Assembly: GCF_028550395.1 (NCBI RefSeq)
Contig: NZ_JAQQKW010000004.1
Coordinates: 248,001-312,000, forward strand
DNA from: Asticcacaulis currens
GTDB taxonomy: Bacteria > Pseudomonadota > Alphaproteobacteria > Caulobacterales > Caulobacteraceae
Reading direction: 5' to 3'
DNA: 64,000 bases
The number at the start of each line of letters is the position of its first letter. The stretch's first letter is position 1. Position numbers and translations under genes: made by a program. Shown piece after piece: positions 26,041 to 34,305 of the stretch. The notes beneath the pieces are model-generated. The model had not been told where the DNA came from. It saw only the letters and a program-made list of their open reading frames with translations, and made no database searches.

Positions 26041-27150
26041 ATGAAAAGGCAGAACCCCTTCTGTGCTTCCCTTTGTGCGTTTGCGTGGATGATAGCCACG
26101 CCCAGTGAAGCCCAACTTCCCGCCGATGCTTGGCGATCCCTACCAGGGGATGTAGCCGGCCCTTTGACGGAGGTCATGGTGTTGGGAACCCCACACCTCC
26201 ATCAGATACCTTCGAAAATAGAAGGGGAGATGTTATCCCCTTTGCTGAATGGACTCGCCGTTTACTCGCCCAACATCGTGGCCACGGAAGTTCTTACTGG
26301 CGAAGACTGTCTACGCGTAAAATTTTATAAACTTAAATACGATGGCGTTTCGACGGACTACTGCGTTCGGCAAGAAGCCATTATAAAGCTTACTTCGCTT
26401 ACTACAGGTTTGAACGTTCCCGACGCTGAAGAAGAAGCAGAGCGGTTGCTGAAATCCTGGCCCGATTTGCCCACAGGTTCCGACCGTCGGCACCTGGCTG
26501 CGGTGTTCGGTGCTGCAGGTGACTATGGATCCGCTCTTGTTCAATGGGCAAGACTTCCCAAGGCTGAACGGGTTAGCGATCGCTTCATTAGCGACGAGAT
26601 GGTTGCGTTTTTGAACCGTCTTCTGGAAGATCAGAACGAGGTCTCGCAGATAGCGGTGCCACTGGCCGCCCGACTAGGACTAGAGCGCTTGCACCCCTCA
26701 GATGATCATACGGCTGACAGCATCCTGAATTCAGCTCCCGATGAACTGACATCAGCGATCCAGAGCCTATGGAAGCAACCCGATGCCTATAGTGCTGAAT
26801 ATAGACGACGAATTGCCTCTCTCCACTCAGCACAAGATTTGCTCTCCCTTTACTCGTTTCTCAACAGCACCGACGGCCAGGAGGGCGTGATTAATGGTGA
26901 ATGGCGCGGCGCACTGCGCCAGCGCTCAGATGATCTACTTGGACGACAGTATGTTGCGTGGTGGGAAACCCGAAACCTCCGAATGGCGGCTAACATTCGG
27001 GCCAGTTTTGGAAATCACCCAGGCGCTCGGGTGATAATGATTGTCGGCGCTTCACACAAACCTTACCTTGAGAGGTACATATCACTCATGCACGACGTAG
27101 TCGTAACAGACGTAACATCCTATCTGGATAAACAGTCCAAATTTCATTGA
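26041..27150 (+). CDS. DUF5694/TraB-like exported protein
   Basis: I start at ATG 26041, 8 bp after the preceding stop, which gives a signal peptide (CAFAWMIATPSEAQ). The 369-residue product has TEVMVLGTPHLHQIPSK near the start, an acidic helical middle and GARVIMIVGASHKPYLERYI at the end, a pattern typical of DUF5694 and distantly of TraB/GumN-like proteins. The conserved His, Arg and Asn suggest a hydrolase or binding fold, but no activity is established. It is the last gene of the module. About 25 bp after its stop the sequence becomes non-coding and AT-rich. Confidence 0.75.
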   Translation: MKRQNPFCASLCAFAWMIATPSEAQLPADAWRSLPGDVAGPLTEVMVLGTPHLHQIPSKIEGEMLSPLLNGLAVYSPNIVATEVLTGEDCLRVKFYKLKYDGVSTDYCVRQEAIIKLTSLTTGLNVPDAEEEAERLLKSWPDLPTGSDRRHLAAVFGAAGDYGSALVQWARLPKAERVSDRFISDEMVAFLNRLLEDQNEVSQIAVPLAARLGLERLHPSDDHTADSILNSAPDELTSAIQSLWKQPDAYSAEYRRRIASLHSAQDLLSLYSFLNSTDGQEGVINGEWRGALRQRSDDLLGRQYVAWWETRNLRMAANIRASFGNHPGARVIMIVGASHKPYLERYISLMHDVVVTDVTSYLDKQSKFH

Positions 27151-27476
27151 AAACGCAAGCGTAAGCCCAACCCGTGTTTTATGGCGGCCTGAAAAGTTCG
27201 AAAATGCTGTGTTTTGATACACGGGGTATGAACTTCTATGGCTACGCCTATGCATGCGACTCGCTTTTGAGGTTCGGTGCGAGACCCCCAAAAAGACCCC
27301 CAATACGCCCGGATGCGGGCGGAACGGGTCGGACTTCGGCGGACCTCACTGAGGCCCTAAACTATCAATTTTATGGGACTTTTTTCAACGCGACATACAC
27401 TCCCGGAGGGTGAAATGGTGCTGAAGCCGGAACGAAGAGTTTTTTTTACGTCATTGAAAATAAACACAAACTCAAT

Positions 27477-27509
27477 TGTAACAATTCTTGGAAACCCCAA
27501 AATAGACCC
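27477..27509. repeat. Right copy of the 33-bp direct repeat
   Basis: This copy has TGTAACAATTC (27477-27487), a 6-nt spacer and ACCCCAAAATAGACCC (27494-27509), matching the left copy at 22753-22785 in orientation and spacing. A further imperfect relative of the C-rich half lies at 27284-27301. Confidence 0.75.
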
Positions 27510-27529
27510 CCCAAATTTTTGCAGAAATG

Positions 27530-27557
27530 GGGACAGCGCAGGGAATCGAACCCGCGC
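27530..27557 (-). other. tRNA 3'-end-like fragment (T-loop), possible attachment-site remnant
   Basis: The minus strand reads GCGGGTTCGATTCCCTGCGC and then TGTCCCCA. GGTTCGATTCC fits the tRNA T-arm consensus exactly. The sequence upstream on the minus strand does not fold into D and anticodon arms, and the T stem pairs poorly, so this is not a complete tRNA. Tyrosine integrases often duplicate tRNA or tmRNA 3' ends, so a remnant attachment site is plausible next to the AlpA gene. Confidence 0.35.
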
Positions 27558-27993
27558 CAAGTACCTTATTTATTTTCATTTTTTTAACGTCTTAGTCACC
27601 CACAGTGGCGGTATTATATTAGCGGAAAAATTCGGTTAAAAAGCCTTTGGTCGGCCGAGATTCGGTTACATTGACGTTATCCCGTGCTCAACACAGCCAA
27701 ACCAATTGGTTCGAATGAGGGCAATACGACCAACTAGCTGAAACAGGTTCCGTCCTATCCGACGGGCGAACCACCCGCGGAGACAGGGCAGATCAGTTGG
27801 AGAGCATGTGAAACCCGTCGCGATGCTGAGGACCGACTATGGCATGGACACGGTCACGGAAATGCCGTCATGGCGGCCAAATCGACTCCGGGAAATACAG
27901 TCCCGCATGCGCGGAGTGAGGGCCGGTTTGAAATGACAGGCCCCTACCCCAATCTGGCTCCCAAGCCCCCCAATGAGCTCCCATCGGAAACCG

Positions 27994-28236
27994 TTAGGAA
28001 TCGTGGCCCCGGGCGATCGCTATCCGCCCCTGGATCCAAGCCGTCACCTCCCCTTCGACCCATCCGACAGTGCGTCCACCGAGTCCAACCGGCCTAGGAA
28101 ACTCTCCGTCCCTTATACGCTCATAAACTGTAGGGCGACTAAGGCCCGTGAGCGCCTTCACCTCGGGCAATCGGACGATTCTCATCGGTGACGGTGTTTG
28201 CAATGCAGCGTTTTCATGTTTCGCGGTAACAGCCAT
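27994..28236 (-). CDS. AlpA-family phage-type transcriptional regulator
   Basis: I choose the ATG at 28234-28236 because GGGAGG lies 6 bp upstream. The 80-residue protein has the AlpA pattern: IVRLPEVKALTGLSRPTVYE then RIRDGEFPRPVGLGGRTVGW and VEGEVTAWIQGRI, a winged helix-turn-helix of the MerR-like superfamily. AlpA proteins control prophage excision and integrase genes. No integrase is found nearby, so this is probably a leftover of a lost element. The 27530-27557 fragment and the AT-rich DNA around it support that view. Confidence 0.9.
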   Translation of the reverse strand: MAVTAKHENAALQTPSPMRIVRLPEVKALTGLSRPTVYERIRDGEFPRPVGLGGRTVGWVEGEVTAWIQGRIAIARGHDS

Positions 28237-28988
28237 TGCTGCCTCCCGTTCTTGAAGAGTAGTCAACGCATCATGCCTGGAAGCATAGCAATGTGTAGAG
28301 GCCAGCGGAGACTTTGCGGCAGGGTACAACATACCGTGGCTCCGCCATCAAGTAAGCGGCTCTTTACACCGCTGACGTGAACCAGAAAAGCGTGGCGAAA
28401 GTGGCTATGAAGAAAGTCGACACACATACCATTATCAGACGAAAAGTGTCTAACCCAAGTGTCCAACTCACTTCAACGGCCAAAAAAGACAGAAAGACAA
28501 TATTTTTTGAGAAAAATTGGTAGGCGCGGAGGTTTTGGCAATAACAAAAGAATATAAAAGGTTAGACACACATTCAATAATGGCGCCAGCACAGGCAAAT
28601 CAACGACTTCCTTAACGGTGCGTCTACATCGTCAGCCTATCAGTGACCTGATGGGATGGACTGCTCCCGCTCACGGCATCTGAGCGCCACACTTTGACTG
28701 TCGAAGATCACAACACTGGAGAGCCATCCGTCCCACCAGGTCACAATCTGCGAGAACGAACTCTAAGCAGGATCAATTCCAAGGGGCAACGTCGTGATAG
28801 CTACATCCGTAGATATAACGGGTGCTCGATCAGCATATCCCGTGCGCTCTTGATCCAGCTGAATATGAAGGAATCCCGATTTGCACAAAAGCACTTCAAC
28901 TTTACATCTAATCCCCTTCTAGGGAGAAGGCGCATCAAACGATGCTAATAAAGAGATCCAAAAACATGGTAATCACGTAGTAAGGAAG
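28237..28988. other. AT-rich DNA without recognisable genes
   Basis: About 750 bp lie between alpA and the immunity-like gene. Base composition is far more AT-rich than the rest of the window in places (28490-28590). A plus-strand frame at 28694-28948 has no ribosome binding site or family match. I see no RNA gene, insertion-sequence end or repeat here. Confidence 0.5.
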
Positions 28989-29420
28989 CTATCCGAACTG
29001 TAGATCAGCGAAACACTTATCGGAAACAGCATAGTTATGAGCCTGTTCTGGGGATATAAAAAATGACTTTTTCAATTTTACAATTCCTAGCTTTCTATCC
29101 CCACCCTTCACAACGTACTTGTATTCTGCTTGAGCGTACAAAACCAAATTTCTTTCATTATATTCCCGTGCGAGCGCTTTGATGTTGTTATAAGCGATAA
29201 CATCATTTTTTGTAGGGATTATCTCAAATCCTGCGTCACATGCTTTGCTATTGAGAAAAACTTTTTGTCCGAAAACATTAACAACACCTTCAATATCTAC
29301 AAATCCTGGATAGTAATCAAACGTCCTATTTGCGAACCTCACATCCTTTGGTGCAATAACACCTAGTCCACACAGGACCAAGACTACAATAGGTATAGAT
29401 AACAGCCATGCTTTTTTCAT
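28989..29420 (-). CDS. Probable immunity protein of the RHS toxin, membrane-anchored
   Basis: The 143-residue protein starts at the ATG at 29418-29420, which overlaps the toxin stop (TGATG); an ATG 9 bp upstream is an alternative. Residues 4-25 are strongly hydrophobic (AWLLSIPIVVLVLCGLGVI), a signal anchor or signal peptide, so the rest should face the periplasm. No family is recognised. The position, directly after and overlapping an RHS-linked toxin domain, is the classic place for an immunity gene, and an exported form would match a toxin acting in the envelope. Codon use is AT-rich, as in the toxin part. Function is inferred from position. Confidence 0.65.
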   Translation of the reverse strand: MKKAWLLSIPIVVLVLCGLGVIAPKDVRFANRTFDYYPGFVDIEGVVNVFGQKVFLNSKACDAGFEIIPTKNDVIAYNNIKALAREYNERNLVLYAQAEYKYVVKGGDRKLGIVKLKKSFFISPEQAHNYAVSDKCFADLQFG

Positions 29421-30571
29421 CACCAACATGCCTCATCTTTCTGATTAATTTTGCAAACAGATGCCGCGCTTTTTTCAGCCCCCTCCTCTACATTCAAAGA
29501 CGCTGCGGTATCAGGGACATTCTTTTCAAGAAAACTCTTTTGCGCGGTGTAAGCGGCAAGTTCATCCTGGTACACTGACGATTTGTAAGGCCTACCACCA
29601 TCACAGATTAGATTACCATACGCTAGCCTCCGATACAAATGGTAACCCTCGTGAATGACAACAGCTCCTCTAGAAGAGAAGGTGCCTCTCAGGGGTCCCT
29701 GACCCTTTGTCCTTCCGTAGAGGCTGTTTTTAAATGTTACAGTGACGTTTCCATTCACTACGTCTGAAGTCAGCCCTTGAGTACCACGTCCTAAATCAGC
29801 AAATTTGACCGAAACTCCATTTTTGACACCTGCTGCACCATAGGCATTAACAACCTGTTCTATGTAACCTCTCTGCTTTTTTGTTAATCCGTCGCCTTGA
29901 AGAGCTGCGCGCAGTGTAGATAGATCCTTTTCAAGATCTTCACATTTTTTGGATCCGGAGTCTGTACAAGTATAGAGCCCACTTGGATCACTTTTATTAA
30001 CTGGATCTCCGCCAACATATGTATAAAGATCTAAATCATCATCGCCACCTACCGGGTCAGTTTGTTAAAAGCGTCCCTGGATGGGGTCGTAGACGCGGGC
30101 TTTGTAGTAGTAGAGTTGCGCCTCCGGTAGCACCGTCTGACCTGTGTAGCGGAAACGGCTCCCTGCGAAGCTGGTCTGGTTCAGTGCATTCTTCGGCTCA
30201 CCATAGGGACCGTACTTGTAGACGTCCGTGACTGCACCGCTGCCATTGGCCAGGGCGAAGATAGAGCCCTGGTAGTTGGCGTAAAGGTAGCTCGTGTTCA
30301 ACGATGTGACATCAGAGCCATTGACCTCGGCCCAGGGATCGTCGGTCCCGATGCCGTGCAGATAGCGCTTCTGCATCTGCCCTGCGCCGTTATACTCTGC
30401 AATCAGCTTCACGCCATCATAAAGGAAGGTGGTCGTCGCGCCATTGACAGTGTAGCTCGCCAGACGACCTTCCGGGTCATAGGTCATCTGAAGGTTCTGG
30501 CCATTACCCGTGAGGGTCAGCATGCGGTTGTAGAGGTCGTACGTCATCTGATGCGCCCCATCATTGGTCAT
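29420..30571 (-). pseudogene. Orphan RHS C-terminal toxin, 5'-truncated and split by an in-frame stop
   Basis: A single minus-strand frame runs from about 30580 to 29420. The first part is the RHS repeat-associated core (YDLYNRMLTLTGNGQNLQMT, then YYYKARVYDPIQGRF). A TAA at 30065-30067 sits exactly where the family has Leu, and the frame then continues QTDPVGGDDDLDLYTYVGG and DPVNKSDPSGLYTC, the usual end of the core. The variable C-terminal domain follows, with VVIHEGYHLYRR (an HExxH zinc-peptidase motif) and a later QDELAAY that may supply a third ligand. The 5' end is truncated at 30571-30586, beside the neighbouring gene's hairpin. It is probably an orphan toxin cassette inactivated by one substitution, unless the stop is a sequencing error. 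Confidence 0.85.
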
Positions 30572-30580
30572 ATTGGAGCC

Positions 30581-30600
30581 GGCTCAGGTTCGCCTGAGCC
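30581..30600 (-). terminator. Hairpin directly after the sulfotransferase stop codon
   Basis: A perfect 8-bp stem (GGCTCAGG / CCTGAGCC) with a 4-nt loop abuts the TAG at 30601-30603. There is no T tract; foreign RHS sequence follows, so the original tail may have been lost when the RHS fragment arrived. Confidence 0.55.
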
Positions 30601-32391
30601 CTATAGATTCGCCAGCCGGTACCAGAGGGCTTCAAGGCCCGGCAGCACGCGCTCTATGGATTCGCGATTACGCAGCCACTTGTCGGCCGCAGGCGCCGTA
30701 TGGGTATGGCGCGACAGCGGCAGGGGGGCAGCCGTGCGGGCCTGAAGTGCCGCATCAAATGACACGCCGGCAAAGTCGCACAGGCGGCGCGTGACGCCCG
30801 CCGGATCGGCGAGAAAATCGTGGTAGGCGACCGCGGTCCAATCTTCATCCGGCAGGGACTGAAGATCATCGAGCGCGATCTGGTTGGCGCTGCGCCACTG
30901 CCAGGCGGCGACCGTCTCCAGCGGGGCCCCGCTCATCATCTGCCAGCCGGGGGGCAGAAGCAGCGACCACGGCCCCTCCCAGCCCGGAAGGGTGCGATAG
31001 GTGACCCAGCCCCCGGCCTTCCACGCCTCCATGATCGAGCTGACGTTCTCGCGCGGATCGCGCCACAGGAAGATGAAGCGCGCATCGGGGAAGACCCGTT
31101 TCAGGAAGGGGATACGCAAAGCGTTTTTGGGCGTCTTCTCCAGCAGCGGCGCGCCCTCAGAAGGGGATGTCCCTTGCGGACCCCGCCGCCGGTTAGAGGC
31201 TATTTCCCGGATGGCCGCGATCAGGTCAGGCGTCGCCTCGGCCGCCCCCAGCCGGTTGGAATCCATCCCCGGCGCGCCGGGACGTAAGTCCGCGTGATCC
31301 TCGATCAGCCAGTGGGCTTCGCCGCCAAAGCTGTTGAAGCCGGGCGTCGCGGCCAGCGTCTCATAGAGCAGGGTGCTGCCCGATCGCGGCGCGGCAATGA
31401 TAAAGACGGGGCGGTCCAGCGGCCCCTTAGCCTTTGACCGCACCCCAGCCGGGGCGCGTGGCTGCGGTTCGGCCACCAGGTGTTGCAGGACGCGCTTTTC
31501 GAGCACCAGCCGGGCGCTGGCCCCATTGGTGCGCATGACCAGTCCCTCGGACAACTCACCCGCCCTGACCTGAACCGCCGTCGCCAGATGCCGGAAGGCG
31601 TCAAGCCCCTCGCCCGACGTGCCGTGCAGGGCGCACAGTTGCCGCCAGTCGAATACAAAGTTTTCCAGCAGGGTATGGAAGGCCTCGCCTTGCGTCTGCG
31701 TCGTTGTGGCCACCAGCTCGCCGCGTAAATCCTCAACCAGCCCCTGCACCTCGGCGGCGGGCATGACGGCCGCGCGCTCATTGGTTTCGGTCAGCAACGG
31801 CATCTGCGCCTGCGGGTCGAAGGCAACGCGCGGCCACTGATCGCGCGGCGGTGTTGCGGCCGTGGCAAATTGCCAGAAGGCCGCCGTTCCGGTCGTGTCG
31901 GCCACCAGATGGATGCGCGGGTGGTCCGCACGATTTTCCACGTGGTGCCGCCGCCAGTTGTCGAAAATCCACGCCTCGCCTGCGCCCATATGCGCGGCCT
32001 CGCCGTCGCAGTGAAAGCGCACTTCGGGGCGGGTAAAAACCGGTATGTGCAGCCGCACGCGGGTGTGCCAGTGATAGTTGATGTCGGCGTGTTCGGGCAC
32101 GCCGGTACCGGGATCGAGACGCATCAGGCGCGAGCGGCTCCACACAACACCAAACCCGGCAAGGACCTGCTTCAGATAGGGCATGGCCTCCAGCCACGGC
32201 GTCGGGCGCATCGTGCCGTGCACGGCATCAGTCTCCTGCCCCTCGGCACTGATCAGGCGCACGGCGCTGTTGCCCGGTACCCGGTCCGGATGCGGCACAA
32301 AGGCCTGCGGCGGCAAGGCGGCGACCTCGGCCTGCAAACGCGCCACATCGAACAGGACGGGCAACTGATAGAAGGGACGCGACAGACGCAT
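30601..32391 (-). CDS. Asp/Asn beta-hydroxylase-sulfotransferase fusion protein
   Basis: The 596-residue protein has two domains. Residues about 1-190 form an aspartyl/asparaginyl beta-hydroxylase-type cupin (PGTGVPEHADINYHWHTRV, RLHIPVFTRPEVRFHCDG, NWRRHHVENRADHPRIHLVA), which would use Fe(II) and 2-oxoglutarate. Residues about 325-596 form a sulfotransferase with the PAPS loop FIIAAPRSGSTLLYETL and the 3'-phosphate region FIFLWRDPRENVSSIMEAW. A helical linker joins them. GGGAG lies 6 bp before the ATG, and the gene starts 3 bp after the TPR-sulfotransferase stop. It is the last gene of the operon. It would hydroxylate and sulfate a peptide, protein or glycan; the substrate is not known. Confidence 0.88.
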   Translation of the reverse strand: MRLSRPFYQLPVLFDVARLQAEVAALPPQAFVPHPDRVPGNSAVRLISAEGQETDAVHGTMRPTPWLEAMPYLKQVLAGFGVVWSRSRLMRLDPGTGVPEHADINYHWHTRVRLHIPVFTRPEVRFHCDGEAAHMGAGEAWIFDNWRRHHVENRADHPRIHLVADTTGTAAFWQFATAATPPRDQWPRVAFDPQAQMPLLTETNERAAVMPAAEVQGLVEDLRGELVATTTQTQGEAFHTLLENFVFDWRQLCALHGTSGEGLDAFRHLATAVQVRAGELSEGLVMRTNGASARLVLEKRVLQHLVAEPQPRAPAGVRSKAKGPLDRPVFIIAAPRSGSTLLYETLAATPGFNSFGGEAHWLIEDHADLRPGAPGMDSNRLGAAEATPDLIAAIREIASNRRRGPQGTSPSEGAPLLEKTPKNALRIPFLKRVFPDARFIFLWRDPRENVSSIMEAWKAGGWVTYRTLPGWEGPWSLLLPPGWQMMSGAPLETVAAWQWRSANQIALDDLQSLPDEDWTAVAYHDFLADPAGVTRRLCDFAGVSFDAALQARTAAPLPLSRHTHTAPAADKWLRNRESIERVLPGLEALWYRLANL

Positions 32392-32394
32392 CGG

Positions 32395-34305
32395 CTACTC
32401 CCGATATCGGTTTACGGCATCACCCAGCGCGGCGCGCAGATCACCCAGCCACGGCGCATAGGCCTGCCATTGGGTAAGGCCGTCACGGCTTAAGGGCTGA
32501 CGCACCTGTTCGGAACTGGGGGTGCGGATGCTGCGTTGCGTCTCGTGAAAACGCAGGCAGGCGGCATCGAACGGCAGGCCGCAATAGTCGAGCAGACGCC
32601 GCACCCCGCCCTCCAGATCTTCGACCAGATCCTCGTAAGACACGCGCAGGACGCGACCCGGCAGCACCGTGTCCCAGTGGCGCATCAGCTCCAGACAGGT
32701 GCGATAGTAGCGGCCAATATCCTGTGCGTCGTAGGTAAATTCCTGATTGGTGGTGCCGAACAACTGCTTGAGATTACTGAAACCGCAAGCCATCGGTTCG
32801 CGGCGTACTTCGATGATCTTCGCCCTGGGCAGGATGAGCTGGATCAGACCGATATGCCAGATATTGTTGGGCATCTTGTCAAGAAACACCGGTCGCCCCA
32901 GCCGCCGGTAGGTGCGCGTCTCTGACAGATACCGCGCCCCAAGCGCCTGCGCCTCGGTCTTGCTGAGCCGTAACAGGGCTTCGGGCTCAAGCGGCAGGCC
33001 GCATTCCGGATCACGCCCGCAGCGTTCGGCCACGTAACGGCTGATCTCGGTCAGCTCCTGCGTCCCCTCGACCTGCGGGTGCGAGGCCAGTATCTGCTCG
33101 ATCAGGGTCGAGCCCGAACGCGGCAGGCCGATAATGAAGATGGGGTCGGCGTCGTCAACGCCGAAGCCCGCCCGGTCACGGAACACCTCTGCCGTGAAGA
33201 CCGTGCGCAGACGCTGCGCACACGCCTCGGCCACCTCCGGCCGCCAGCGGCTCAGCGTCCGCCGCAGGGCATTGCCGCGTTCATAGTGCGCCCAGGAGGC
33301 GGCATAGTCGCCGCGATCCTCATACGCCTTGCCCAGAGCGAAGTTGAGATAGATGCGATCCATCGCTTGCGTATCCGGCCGCGCTTCGGCGGCGCGCAGG
33401 CGAGCCATATCGGCCTCGGAGAACCGATAGGTCTTGAGATTGGCCAGGCTGAACCACGCCACGCCATTATCGGGCCGCGCGACAAGCGAGGCCTGATAGT
33501 CGGCAATCGCCTCCGCCTGACGCCCCGTGACCTTCAGCGCATTGGCCCGCCACAGGCGCAGGTCGGCGGCCTCTGCTCCCACAGCGGGCGTCGTGGCCAG
33601 CAACCGTGCATAGAGGTCGATGACCGGCTCATGATCGCCCAGCGCCACAGAAGCCGCGCCATAGTGTTTGAGATAGTCGCGATTATCCGGCTCAATACGC
33701 AGCAGGTGCAGGGCCTCCTGCCGCGCCGCCAGAGGCTTCTGAAGGTGCAGCAGCACCATGCCGTAGTCGAAACGCGCCGCGTGATAGTCGGGCGCCAGTT
33801 CCAACACCTGCGCCAGCAGCGCCTCGGCCTCTTCGGACGCGCCGCGCTCAAAGCAGATACGCGCCAGAAGACGCAAGGCCCCGACATTGTCGTCCGCCTG
33901 TTCCAGATAGGCCCGCAGCACCTCTTCGGCCGGCTCCAGATCGCCGTCGGCATAGAGGCTGTTGGCCACGACGATTTCCGGCGGCAGTTGGCGCAACGTC
34001 TCCAGATGCCGCTCGGCGGCGTCCGCCTGTGTCTTGTCGCCCCTCAGGCGGTAAAGCTGCGCCAGCATATCCCAACTGGTCGGCAGGGTCGCATTGAGCG
34101 CCACGGCCTGACGCAGGGCGTCGATGGCCGCCGGGGCATTGCCCAATTGAATCTGACAGTGACCGCGTTCCTGATAAAGGCGGCTGAAACGCGGATAGAG
34201 GGCTTCCAACTGTGACAGGGCGTGCAGGGCGTCGGACAGCCGCTGTTGCGCACGCAGGGTCTGCGCGTCGCGCAGGCGACGGTCACGCTCGGCCATTGTG
34301 CTCAT
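32395..34305 (-). CDS. TPR-repeat sulfotransferase
   Basis: The start is the ATG at 34303-34305, overlapping the hydroxylase TGA (TGATG); a GTG one codon upstream is possible. Residues about 10-350 contain TPR repeats (for example LYQERGHCQIQLGNAPAAID, ALRLLARICFERGASEEAEA). The C-terminal 280 residues are a sulfotransferase with IFIIGLPRSGSTLIEQILAS (PAPS loop) and IIEVRREPMACGFSN. This architecture is like that of tyrosyl-protein sulfotransferase-type enzymes, in which repeats bind the protein substrate. No signal peptide is seen, so it acts in the cytoplasm. It is 636 residues long, part of a tightly coupled operon. Confidence 0.9.
   Translation of the reverse strand: MSTMAERDRRLRDAQTLRAQQRLSDALHALSQLEALYPRFSRLYQERGHCQIQLGNAPAAIDALRQAVALNATLPTSWDMLAQLYRLRGDKTQADAAERHLETLRQLPPEIVVANSLYADGDLEPAEEVLRAYLEQADDNVGALRLLARICFERGASEEAEALLAQVLELAPDYHAARFDYGMVLLHLQKPLAARQEALHLLRIEPDNRDYLKHYGAASVALGDHEPVIDLYARLLATTPAVGAEAADLRLWRANALKVTGRQAEAIADYQASLVARPDNGVAWFSLANLKTYRFSEADMARLRAAEARPDTQAMDRIYLNFALGKAYEDRGDYAASWAHYERGNALRRTLSRWRPEVAEACAQRLRTVFTAEVFRDRAGFGVDDADPIFIIGLPRSGSTLIEQILASHPQVEGTQELTEISRYVAERCGRDPECGLPLEPEALLRLSKTEAQALGARYLSETRTYRRLGRPVFLDKMPNNIWHIGLIQLILPRAKIIEVRREPMACGFSNLKQLFGTTNQEFTYDAQDIGRYYRTCLELMRHWDTVLPGRVLRVSYEDLVEDLEGGVRRLLDYCGLPFDAACLRFHETQRSIRTPSSEQVRQPLSRDGLTQWQAYAPWLGDLRAALGDAVNRYRE

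Larger units (their letters stand above)
27151..27993. other. Non-coding mobile-element scar
   Basis: No supported gene lies in these 840 bp. The region holds a partial copy of the flanking repeat motif (ACCCCCAAAAAGACCCCC at 27284-27301), the right 33-bp repeat and a tRNA-T-arm-like fragment, listed separately. The part at 27615-27993 has no recognisable coding signal. Composition varies sharply along the stretch, as in a decayed insertion. Confidence 0.5.

Noticed and set aside
27530-27615. A complete tRNA gene on the minus strand
   Set aside because: Only the T-loop consensus is present; D and anticodon arms cannot be built and the T stem is mispaired.
28694-28948. An 84-codon plus-strand frame in the AT-rich scar
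   Set aside because: It has no ribosome binding site, no family resemblance, and lies in DNA that otherwise looks non-coding.
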